A stretch of DNA of 43,644 nt from Corynebacterium sp. HMSC036D02 (GTDB lineage: Bacteria > Actinomycetota > Actinomycetes > Mycobacteriales > Mycobacteriaceae), in NCBI RefSeq assembly GCF_001836165.1, contig NZ_KV827674.1:1-43644 (forward strand), written 5' to 3'. Shown here in pieces: positions 33,106 through 38,729 of the stretch (position 1 is its first letter; every line of letters begins with the position of its first letter). A program made the translations under genes and the position numbers. The notes beneath the pieces are model-generated. The model did not search any database. It saw only the letters and a list, made by a program, of their open reading frames with translations, and was not told the origin of the DNA.

Positions 33106-33398
33106 CGTTGAATATGTCTTTCAATCGTCTTCGGGGTGGTGTGGTACACAGCGGCAAGCCGCTGCACAGCGAGTTTCGGGCCAAGCATCATCTCAAAATG
33201 CTCATATTCCTCGGCCACAATCTGCCCCTTGGTGGGCTTGCTCCGCACCCGCTTCTTCACGGGCTTGTTCTTGGTGCGGTGCTCCCCCATCTCGTGCACA
33301 AAGCGCAGGGCTTCACCCCAACTTGCAGCGGGAAACACCGCGTCCCCCTCGCGTACGTGCCACACGCCGGTGATGAGGTCTTTATGGATACTGGTCAT
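33060..33398 (-). CDS. Helix-turn-helix protein
   Basis: 112 residues from the ATG at 33398 (TGATG overlap with the membrane-protein gene). Residues 10-45 form a beta-rich start (GVWHVREGDAVFPAASWGEAL), a basic linker (KKRVRSKPTKG) follows, and QRLAAVYHTTPKTIERHIQRW near the C-terminus reads as a helix-turn-helix. Probably DNA-binding; target unknown. Confidence 0.72.
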   Translation of the reverse strand: MTSIHKDLITGVWHVREGDAVFPAASWGEALRFVHEMGEHRTKNKPVKKRVRSKPTKGQIVAEEYEHFEMMLGPKLAVQRLAAVYHTTPKTIERHIQRWSSPQHDLSVAAGG

Positions 33399-33565
33399 CA
33401 CATCCACACCGGCGGCATACTGATGAAAGCGTGGGCGACGAAACCGACGAGGCCACCAAGAATGCCGGTAGCCCAAGCCAACCTTGTGCGTTTCGCAGCG
33501 ACATCCTGCCAGTAAGCAACACGACGAGCATCAGGGGACGTGCGGGGAGGTCGTTTAGAATCCAT
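33398..33565 (-). CDS. Small single-pass membrane protein
   Basis: 55 residues, MDSKRPPRTSPDARRVAYWQ, then a basic stretch and one hydrophobic segment (LAWATGILGGLVGFVAHAF) near the C-terminus. Both ends overlap their neighbours as the operon does elsewhere (TGATG at the end), although it is below a 60-residue cutoff. Role unknown; early-region membrane proteins often act in superinfection exclusion. Confidence 0.68.
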   Translation of the reverse strand: MDSKRPPRTSPDARRVAYWQDVAAKRTRLAWATGILGGLVGFVAHAFISMPPVWM

Positions 33566-33743
33566 GTTCAATTTTCCTTTTCTCTTTCTCAGCCAGGGTG
33601 GCCAAAAGATGGGCTTGTGCCGCGTTGTCTTTGATGCGGCGGCGGATACTCTCCGGCAGTCGGGTCATGGTGTACAGGGCGCGGTACCGGCCCTCAATGT
33701 CTTTGAAATGCGCGATGGCTTGGTCGATGGTGATTTCCCGCAT
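33555..33743 (-). CDS. Unknown small helical protein
   Basis: 62 residues, MREITIDQAIAHFKDIEGRYRALY, then TRLPESIRRRIKDNAAQAHLL and a basic end. Helical, soluble. GAGGAGC precedes the ATG. Not recognised. Confidence 0.72.
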   Translation of the reverse strand: MREITIDQAIAHFKDIEGRYRALYTMTRLPESIRRRIKDNAAQAHLLATLAEKEKRKIEHGF

Positions 33744-33744
33744 G

Positions 33745-33825
33745 TCAGCTCCTCCGCATCATGTAGAAACGTGGCGAGTAGGCGCGGTGCCTGCGGTGGA
33801 AGATGTGTTTGAGTAGTCGTTTCAT
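33745..33825 (-). CDS. Possible 26-residue basic peptide
   Basis: ATG at 33825 with AAGGAG five bases upstream, overlapping the Xis-like stop as ATGA. It encodes MKRLLKHIFHRRHRAYSPRF followed by YMMRRS. Very basic and His-rich. The overlap pattern and ribosome site favour translation; it is too short to classify. Confidence 0.45.
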   Translation of the reverse strand: MKRLLKHIFHRRHRAYSPRFYMMRRS

Positions 33826-33998
33826 GCTGCTCCTTGATTCATGTACTGGTCGAGCCAGGTGGTTGTTGTGCGCCAGGTCTTGCCCGGCTTGCGGGCCTCA
33901 ATCTCGCCGCGCCGCATCAAAATGCGGATCGTTTCGGCATGCAGGCCCGTGTACTCAGCGGCATCCTTAACGGTGAGCCAAGCCGGTGTAGTATTCAT
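33822..33998 (-). CDS. Excisionase-like HTH protein
   Basis: 58 residues from the ATG at 33998 (AAAGGGA upstream). WLTVKDAAEYTGLHAETIRILMRRGEIEARKPGKTWRT is the MerR-like HTH_17 fold used by excisionases and recombination directionality factors. It is the first gene after the tRNA region's terminator and could either reverse integration or regulate the early operon. It is 4.7 kb from the integrase and on the opposite strand, so expression is linked to the lytic transcript. Confidence 0.75.
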   Translation of the reverse strand: MNTTPAWLTVKDAAEYTGLHAETIRILMRRGEIEARKPGKTWRTTTTWLDQYMNQGAA

Positions 33999-34027
33999 GG
34001 GTGTCCCTTTCTGGTGGACAGAGCAAA

Positions 34028-34061
34028 GCCCCCGCGCATTTTTCAGTGCAGTCGCGGGGGC
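34028..34061 (-). terminator. Intrinsic terminator after the tRNA region
   Basis: GCCCCCGCG/CGCGGGGGC, nine perfect pairs (34028-34036 with 34053-34061), followed on the minus strand by TTTGCTCT and on the plus strand by ATTCTT. It ends the antirepressor/tRNA transcript before the Xis-like gene. 34062-34179 contains no gene I can support. Confidence 0.78.
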
Positions 34062-34179
34062 ATTCTTATGTGGGGTTGCAGGTATGCAGAGCCAAGCGAG
34101 CAGTGTCCGACCCCGCGGGTTACAACCTTGACGCTCCATTTCGCCTTAGTGCAGGAAGAATGCGCTTAACAACCCCTCG

Positions 34180-34271
34180 TGGCCAGCCGGGGAATCGAAC
34201 CCCGATATTGCTTGCAAGAATCATCACCAGCGATATAGGCAATAAGTGATGAATCAATAACCTTTCTGGCC
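34180..34271 (-). ncRNA. tRNA-like element with non-canonical middle
   Basis: On the minus strand the ends read as a tRNA: 5' GGCCAGA pairs with 3' GCTGGCC (six of seven), T-stem CGGGG/CCCCG closes the canonical loop TTCGATT, discriminator A. But the 60-nt middle gives no D arm or five-pair anticodon arm; instead TCATCAC and GTGATGA can pair across an 18-nt loop. It is only four bases from tRNA-Leu. It may be a decayed tRNA, or a tRNA-mimicking RNA; isotype cannot be given. CCA is not encoded. Confidence 0.55.
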
Positions 34272-34275
34272 TGAG

Positions 34276-34359
34276 TGCTTCGCCCGGGATTCGAACCCGG
34301 ATACCTCAATGGGTGCCGCATTTTGAGTGCGGTGCGTCTGCCGATTCCGCCAGCGAAGC
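34276..34359 (-). tRNA. tRNA-Leu (anticodon CAA)
   Basis: 84 nt, complete class II cloverleaf. Acceptor GCTTCGC/GCGAAGC, seven pairs; D-arm region TGGCGGAATCGGCAGACGCA; anticodon stem CCGCA/TGCGG with loop CTCAAAA (anticodon CAA); long variable arm; T-arm CCGGG TTCGAAT CCCGG; discriminator A; CCA not encoded. It decodes TTG leucine codons. Phage tRNAs often offset codon bias or host tRNA cleavage. Confidence 0.95.
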
Positions 34360-34374
34360 GTGTATTTATGTCAG

Positions 34375-34551
34375 CGCCGCTCGTTCCCTCCCAACCACGT
34401 TGGGGTGCCTACCTCACGGTTCGCCCCGGTCATCGCAATCTAAGAACCATGCTCACGGGGCCGGTATCATCCGGCGCTCTTCACTATTCAGTTGTCATTC
34501 ATCACGGCCTGCTAGTCCCTCAGCTATCCCCTAGTGAGGGCGCTAGCGGCC
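34375..34551 (-). ncRNA. Hairpin-rich non-coding region, candidate structured RNA
   Basis: No gene is seen between tRNA-Leu and the ORF ending at 34598, but several stems are: a compound hairpin 34506-34551 (GGCC, GCTAG, CCCTCA paired with TGAGGG, CTAGC, GGCC; 15 pairs with small bulges); GCCGG/CCGGC near 34461-34476; GCCCCG/CGGGGC enclosing about 27 nt near 34423-34461; and CCCAAC/GTTGGG near 34389-34403. They follow each other on the same transcript as the tRNA. Density of perfect stems suggests a functional RNA; I cannot name a family. Confidence 0.5.
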
Positions 34552-34598
34552 TGGTGCCCGTGGGGAGGCTTGCACTCCCCATGCCTGCTAAGTCGGGC
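34552..34598 (-). ncRNA. Second 47-nt tRNA-like minihelix with encoded CCA
   Basis: Minus strand: GCCCGAC (34598-34592), 12-nt joiner, T-stem GGGAG/CTCCC around loop TGCAAGC, then CACGGGC, discriminator A, CCA. Five acceptor pairs form (GCCCG/CGGGC), two do not. The T-loop keeps T54, C56, A57-A58 but has G for U55. Length, joiner length, GCCCG start and CCA match the plus-strand element at 641-687. It begins at the last base of the preceding gene's stop codon. Weaker than the first one; the two support each other. Confidence 0.45.
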
Positions 34599-34822
34599 TA
34601 TAGTGTTTCGAGGTAGAACCCTTGACCGAAGGAAGGCCAGTCAGGGTTATTGCAGGCCCACAGGTCTGCGCTGGTGTTGTCCATGCGTTTCACGTGTACG
34701 TGGCGGTATTCCTCGCGGGCATGGGCAAGGGTGGCTTCCACCGCTTCCGCAAGAGTGTTGTGCGGCAGTCTTTCGGTGATCGGAGTTGCACCTTCGAAGT
34801 GGGTGCGAGTGATGGTGGGCAT
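34598..34822 (-). CDS. Unknown small early protein
   Basis: 74 residues with AGAAGGAA before the ATG. MPTITRTHFEGATPITERLP, a helix (LAEAVEATLAHAREEYRHVHV) and the end NPDWPSFGQGFYLETL. Last coding gene before the tRNA region. Its end recalls the 60-aa protein at 451-633, also followed by a tRNA-like minihelix. Function unknown. Confidence 0.75.
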   Translation of the reverse strand: MPTITRTHFEGATPITERLPHNTLAEAVEATLAHAREEYRHVHVKRMDNTSADLWACNNPDWPSFGQGFYLETL

Positions 34823-34870
34823 ATTGGTTCCTTCTTTCGGGCTACTTGTAGCGCCTGTCTGAGATGCCCA

Positions 34871-35665
34871 TTAGGCAGACTCCGGCAAGATGTCATAGAT
34901 AGAGCGGTCCACCTCAATGCCGGCATTCTTGGCTACGGTGATTGCCCACCCGGCCCGCACGTACAGTGTTTGGCGCACCTGCCCGTTGTGGTAGCGCGGG
35001 GCATTGTGCTGGGCGCGCAGGTCAAACAGATTCCGGTATGCGGCATAGGCGCGGTATTCGTTGCGGTCAACCACGTCACCCTTGCGAGATGACCATTCGC
35101 GGGTCTGAACCTTGCGGTAAATCATTTTTGCGTCTAGAAGTTTCTGACGAGCTTGTGGCTCAGTCAGCCCGAAGTGTGCGCCCCAATCTTTGACGGTCAT
35201 GACGTCGGACTCGATGGATACGCAGTGGTCGTAGTACTCCACTTTTGGCTTCGCGGCTTCGAGTGCAAGGGCTTGGTCTGCGGTCTTTGCCTCCAGCTCC
35301 TTAATGGTGCTGTCAGCAACCTTGATAGCCCGAGCCATGAGCTCTTCCGGGGACAGCTGCGCTGGTTCCTTCGCCCTGCGCTCGCATTCGATGAAGTACT
35401 GGCGAGCCTGCTTACCTTTGTCCGTGCGCTGAATCATGGAGATTTCCTTAGCCATGTCCAGGTTGATGATGTGGTTTACAGATGGGCGCCCACCGGTACT
35501 TTTTCCGGTTTCTCGGATAAAGTCCTGACCTGCAAGAAAGCCGTATTCCTCCATCCGGGCGAACCACTGTGTGTATCGCTCCGACACTTCCAGGAACTTG
35601 TGTAGGTCGCGGCCCATGACTGCCTGAATGCCGTCACGGTCTTGAATGGGAATTAGTTCACCCAT
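34871..35665 (-). CDS. Antirepressor, AntA/KilAC type
   Basis: 264 residues. Residues 1-100 are an AntA domain (GRDLHKFLEVSERYTQWFARM, EYGFLAGQDF, ...KEISMIQRTDKGKQARQYFIECE). Residues 165-260 are a phage antirepressor (KilAC/ANT) domain (VKDWGAHFGLTEPQARQKLLD, IYRKVQ). Such proteins inactivate or compete with phage repressors, pushing to the lytic state. A TAGGAGA ribosome site precedes the ATG. Confidence 0.9.
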   Translation of the reverse strand: MGELIPIQDRDGIQAVMGRDLHKFLEVSERYTQWFARMEEYGFLAGQDFIRETGKSTGGRPSVNHIINLDMAKEISMIQRTDKGKQARQYFIECERRAKEPAQLSPEELMARAIKVADSTIKELEAKTADQALALEAAKPKVEYYDHCVSIESDVMTVKDWGAHFGLTEPQARQKLLDAKMIYRKVQTREWSSRKGDVVDRNEYRAYAAYRNLFDLRAQHNAPRYHNGQVRQTLYVRAGWAITVAKNAGIEVDRSIYDILPESA

Positions 35666-35694
35666 GATGTAGTCTCCTAAATAGATTGTTTTGG

Positions 35695-35719
35695 CCCCGC
35701 TTCGGCGGGGTTTTCTTTT
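35695..35719 (+). terminator. Terminator-like hairpin pointing rightward inside the leftward operon
   Basis: CCCCGC-TTCG-GCGGGG followed by TTTTCTTTT on the plus strand is a textbook intrinsic terminator, but the genes on both sides run leftward. The U tract overlaps the stop of the upstream antirepressor gene. On the minus strand no U tract follows. It would stop antisense (rightward) transcription. Confidence 0.7.
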
Positions 35720-36488
35720 ATGCGGTGGCGTAGTACTGGTCCCAGACGCGCTGCATCAACGGTCGGTCTGCTTCGGTGTAGCCGTTGACCTGGCGCACCT
35801 GACCGTTCGACAGGGTGAGGTCGTACTTTTCCGGCTCACGACCGCGCTCAAGCGTGTACAGCGCCTTCATGCGCTTGCCGAACATTGGCGCCACGGACTT
35901 CATCTTCTTCGTGGACAGGTTCTTGGACTTGAGGAAGTCCGCGGTGTACAGAGGCCGGGTCTTCGGGTCGAGTTCCGGGGCTTCGCCCAAGCCACGGGCC
36001 AGGACGATGCGGGCCTTTGCTTCCAGGTGGTCAGGGTGGATAAGCCCCTTCGCTGCTTGGCAGAGTTCCATTTGCATCTGCGACTGCCGCATGAGCGCGT
36101 TTAGTTGGTGTTCTTCGGCGCGGGGGTTGATGGCGCCGCCTTGGTGGAAGTAGGCGTCGAGGGCGTTAGCGGCTTCGAGCTGGTAAGCCTCAAGCATCGG
36201 GCGAACCGTCTCAGAGACCATCGACCCGTTAATCGTGGCGAGCCACATGGTGAGCGTGCGACGGTCAACCATCGCCATTTCACGGTTCTTGCCGTCGGTG
36301 CCAACCGTGGTCAAACTGACCATGGTTGCCCATGGCTTGTCCTTGAGCTTGCGATGCTGGCTCTTCCAGTCGATGCCAAGCGCGTCGCAGATGTGGCGAG
36401 CAGCGGCCCATTCCGTGCCGTCATGCTGCACTGCCATGATGGGGGTTGAGGTGCCAGGCACCGGAATAGTTACTAGCTGGTTTCCCAT
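35718..36488 (-). CDS. Antirepressor with P22_AR-type N-terminus
   Basis: 256 residues. Residues 1-125 match the P22 antirepressor N-terminal domain (IMAVQHDGTEWAAARHICDALGIDWKSQHRKL, TDGKNREMAMVDRRTLTMWLATING). The C-terminal half contains RPLYTADFLKSKNLSTKKMKS and GYTEADRPLMQRVWDQYY, not recognised. It lies directly after the Cro-like gene, the first slots of the lytic transcript, so it is likely an early switch protein. With the AntA-type protein downstream the phage has two different antirepressor classes in a row. Confidence 0.87.
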   Translation of the reverse strand: MGNQLVTIPVPGTSTPIMAVQHDGTEWAAARHICDALGIDWKSQHRKLKDKPWATMVSLTTVGTDGKNREMAMVDRRTLTMWLATINGSMVSETVRPMLEAYQLEAANALDAYFHQGGAINPRAEEHQLNALMRQSQMQMELCQAAKGLIHPDHLEAKARIVLARGLGEAPELDPKTRPLYTADFLKSKNLSTKKMKSVAPMFGKRMKALYTLERGREPEKYDLTLSNGQVRQVNGYTEADRPLMQRVWDQYYATA

Positions 36489-36520
36489 TGTGCTAATCTC
36501 CTTGTTGTTAACTCTCTTTT

Positions 36521-36551
36521 GGCTCGGTGTTCCAGCACCGGGCCTTTTCTT
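36521..36551 (+). terminator. Second rightward-pointing terminator-like hairpin
   Basis: GGCTCGGTG pairs with CACCGGGCC (one G-U), followed on the plus strand by TTTTCTT. Like the element at 35695 it lies between two leftward genes with its U tract at the 3' end of the upstream gene (Cro-like, ending 36550). Confidence 0.68.
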
Positions 36552-36810
36552 ATGCGACGGAGCGAACTCGAACTCGTCGTATGCGCATTTCTTCTTCGGT
36601 TACGTCGAATACGTCCTCAAATGTGACGGGGAAGTTCGCGAGGATTGAGCCGATGAGGCGCGGCCCGGCTTCTGCCCTGTCGTTGAGTTGGCGGCTAATT
36701 GTGGATGGTGCGCAATCAAGTTTTTCTGCGAGGGCTGCGATGCCTCCTGCTTCATTGACTGCGTTCTCTAGCCACTCTTTGCGGACTCGAACTGTATGAA
36801 GGAAAGTCAT
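36550..36810 (-). CDS. Cro-like XRE-family repressor
   Basis: 86 residues from the ATG at 36810 (AAGGAGG upstream). HTH of the XRE type: GGIAALAEKLDCAPSTISRQLND, then RLIGSILANFPVTFEDVFDV. Transcribed away from the repressor gene from the shared 142-bp region and first on the lytic transcript, which is the Cro position. It probably represses the lysogeny promoter and itself. Confidence 0.87.
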   Translation of the reverse strand: MTFLHTVRVRKEWLENAVNEAGGIAALAEKLDCAPSTISRQLNDRAEAGPRLIGSILANFPVTFEDVFDVTEEEMRIRRVRVRSVA

Positions 36811-36861
36811 GCAACCTCCTTGTTTGTTCTTTAGCAAACCCTGTTTGGGCTTACACAAATG

Positions 36862-36890
36862 AAACTACATCAGTGTTTGTTCCTGCGCAA
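36862..36890 (-). promoter_or_regulatory. Leftward early promoter with operator half-site
   Basis: On the minus strand TTGCGC (36890-36885), 17-bp spacer, TAGTTT (36867-36862). The -35 box lies in TGCGCAA (36884-36890), a half-site of the palindrome found in the rightward promoter. Other repeats lie nearby: TGTTTGTTC at 36821 and 36874, and GTTTG...CAAAC across 36822-36838. These may be Cro or repressor sites. Confidence 0.55.
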
Positions 36891-36915
36891 GTTTTCTTTG
36901 CTTTGCCACAATCAC

Positions 36916-36944
36916 TTGCACTTTTGCGCGTGCGCAAATATGGT
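36916..36944 (+). promoter_or_regulatory. Repressor-gene promoter with palindromic operator in the spacer
   Basis: TTGCAC (36916-36921), 17-bp spacer, TATGGT (36939-36944). The spacer holds the 16-bp palindrome TTTGCGC-GT-GCGCAAA (36923-36938). The start codon A (36952) lies eight bases after the -10 box, where transcription should begin, so the mRNA is probably leaderless. Confidence 0.75.
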
Positions 36945-36951
36945 TAGAGGC

Positions 36952-37572
36952 ATGAGTTCAACACGCTGGTGGGATTACATCGAGCCCATAATCGGAGACA
37001 TGACAATGCGCGACGCCGCCAAAAAAGCAGGCTTCAACCAAAGCGCCTTCACCCGCTGGAAAAGCGGAGCTAAAGCAGACCCCGAATTCGTCGTTAAGTT
37101 CGCCCGCGCCTTCAACCTCAACGTTCTAGAAGCTCTTGTGGAAGCCGAATTTATAACCGAGGAAGAGGCGGGAACAAACGATTCAGCTCAACAGCGACGT
37201 CAAGTCGCTCAAGAGTTAGAGAAGAGACTGAATGATGTATTTGAGGCCCAGAAGATGATTGAAGTTCGTTTTGACGCCGTGGAAACACAACTCTTAAAAA
37301 CGCTCAAGGACACAATGTCCAACGAACAATGGCAAGCATTTACTGGCCCCCTGGAAGCAGATTCGAATCCGTACAAGTGGGCCGAAATCGCGCAAGGACT
37401 TACGAACCTTGGTTCGCACAATCTATCCGTCGTGTCCGACCCGCATGCTTCACTACCGGATGAGGATGACGGCACCGTCATGGAGTGGGATGACAGCATC
37501 CCGCACGCCGCTGACTCCTCCCCCGACGAGCAGGCAGAGCGCGAGAAACGAGGTGAAGACTTGATTGATTAA
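36952..37572 (+). CDS. Phage immunity repressor (CI-like)
   Basis: 206 residues from the ATG at 36952, chosen over upstream starts because it lies at the expected transcription start and immediately opens the conserved sequence. N-terminal HTH (MTMRDAAKKAGFNQSAFTRW, KSGAKADPEFVVKFARAFN). The C-terminal part is acidic and helical with no LexA/CI Ser-Lys autoprotease motif, so RecA-driven self-cleavage is unlikely; the ImmA-type protease encoded next and the antirepressors are more likely inactivators. Confidence 0.87.
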   Translation: MSSTRWWDYIEPIIGDMTMRDAAKKAGFNQSAFTRWKSGAKADPEFVVKFARAFNLNVLEALVEAEFITEEEAGTNDSAQQRRQVAQELEKRLNDVFEAQKMIEVRFDAVETQLLKTLKDTMSNEQWQAFTGPLEADSNPYKWAEIAQGLTNLGSHNLSVVSDPHASLPDEDDGTVMEWDDSIPHAADSSPDEQAEREKRGEDLID

Positions 37573-37942
37573 CCTTGACGCCCTAATCGACGTGGCGCAG
37601 GCCCGGGGCTACCGCATCAGGTGGCACCGTGGCGGGCCTAAAGCCGCATGGCTCCCCCACAAACACACCATCACCCTGCGCGTCGGCATGGACGATGTCA
37701 CCACCCTGTGCTCCCTAGCCCACGAGCTAGGGCACGCGCACTACGGTGACCCGCCCGGCCACCACGGGGCACACGAGCTACGCGCCGACCGCTTTGCGGC
37801 CCGCATCCTCGTCTCCCCCACTGAATACGCAGCAGCAGAAGCACTCTACGGACCACAACCTTCACTCATCGCTCACGAGCTCGGCGTGACGGTCAAAGTT
37901 CTCAAAACTTGGCAATCTCTCTATGAAAGGACTCTCACATGA
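37565..37942 (+). CDS. ImmA/IrrE-family metallopeptidase
   Basis: 125 residues, TTG start overlapping the repressor's last codons. H53-E-L-G-H57 is the zinc-protease motif (LCSLAHELGHAHYGD), followed by HELRADRFAARILVSP with the third ligand. In ICEBs1 and related elements ImmA cuts the adjacent repressor to induce excision. Coupling to the repressor gene makes the same role likely here. A short helical C-terminus resembles an HTH (LGVTVKVLKTWQSLY). Confidence 0.92.
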   Translation: MINLDALIDVAQARGYRIRWHRGGPKAAWLPHKHTITLRVGMDDVTTLCSLAHELGHAHYGDPPGHHGAHELRADRFAARILVSPTEYAAAEALYGPQPSLIAHELGVTVKVLKTWQSLYERTLT

Positions 37943-38517
37943 CCAACAGCACCCCATCCAAGAAGCCTAAGAAGCCGTGGTGGAAGAAGTGGTGGGTACT
38001 CCCCCTTATCATCTTCGGCATCATGTTTGTCTCCGCACTCTTCCGCGAAGGCAGCACCAACAACGAGGCCAGCGAGCCAGAGGAAACCACCGTGGAGCAG
38101 GCAGAGCAGCCAGCCGAAAAGCATCCAGAAGAGGAACAACCAGAGGAGGAAAAACCCACCGAAGAAGCCGCACCAGAGCAGCCCACCGTCAGCCACGCCG
38201 GCCAAGAATGGGAATGCCTGCCCGTCCCCGACGACACCATGAGCCGCATCATGGACGGTGACCTGTGGGATGACGGGGCGCACGCCACCGTCGAAAAAGC
38301 AGTCATGGTCCAGGGCGTGGACAACAACTTCGTCGCCGCCAGCATCAAGTGGGAGGGCGAGGATGAACCTTTCTCCGCTGACTTCACTACCGCATTAGAT
38401 GGCGGCGGGCCAATTACCGCAGCATCGTCTGGCACTGCGTCCCTATTCAACTGGCCGGAAACCCCCGGCGGACCGTTCGACGGTACCGGCGCGGCACAAA
38501 AGTGCCTCAAGAACTAG
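37939..38517 (+). CDS. Membrane-anchored acidic protein, possible immunity/exclusion factor
   Basis: 192 residues. A basic Trp/Lys-rich start (KKPKKPWWKKWW) and one transmembrane segment (VLPLIIFGIMFVSALF, about 20-36), then a 50-residue Glu/Pro/Gln-rich spacer and a soluble domain with two cysteines (WECLPVP, QKCLKN), which would lie outside the membrane. No lipobox. It is expressed with the repressor and ImmA, so it should be made in the lysogen, where superinfection exclusion proteins are found. AAAGGA ribosome site. Function not shown. Confidence 0.8.
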   Translation: MTNSTPSKKPKKPWWKKWWVLPLIIFGIMFVSALFREGSTNNEASEPEETTVEQAEQPAEKHPEEEQPEEEKPTEEAAPEQPTVSHAGQEWECLPVPDDTMSRIMDGDLWDDGAHATVEKAVMVQGVDNNFVAASIKWEGEDEPFSADFTTALDGGGPITAASSGTASLFNWPETPGGPFDGTGAAQKCLKN

Positions 38518-38520
38518 GAA

Positions 38521-38700
38521 TGCCTTCACGGAGCTGAGCTCAATACGCGAAGGCACCCTAGGCCCAACCGGGGGGATGTGGGCCCAGCAACAGCATAAAA
38601 CAAGACCGGCCCTGGCGCTCAACATGTGGAAGTGGAGGAGCACCAAAGGCCGGAACACGAACCCCGTTTTGGGGTCGGAGTTGTCGCCCGGGGCGTTCTT
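38521..38700 (+). terminator. Hairpins between the immunity operon and integrase
   Basis: The 212-bp gap holds no gene. It has TGCCTTC/GAAGGCA (38521-38527 with 38549-38555) with an inner GAGCT/AGCTC, right after the membrane-protein gene; ACCCC/GGGGT (38661-38675); and a wider CCCCG/CGGGG stem ending at 38694 with TTCTTT. The last looks like a terminator before the integrase; no strong promoter for the integrase was found. Confidence 0.45.
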
Positions 38701-38729
38701 TCAGCCCTGGCTAACAAGGAGAAAGCATA

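Noticed and set aside
34062..34179. Another tRNA in the gap beside the terminator
   Set aside because: AAGCG/CGCTT ends and some stems can be drawn on the minus strand, but there is no T-loop consensus and no anticodon arm.
37565..37942. Toxin-antitoxin pair with the repressor (XRE + ImmA-like)
   Set aside because: The repressor has operator sites in a divergent immunity region with a Cro-like gene opposite, so repressor/ImmA induction control explains it better than a toxin system.
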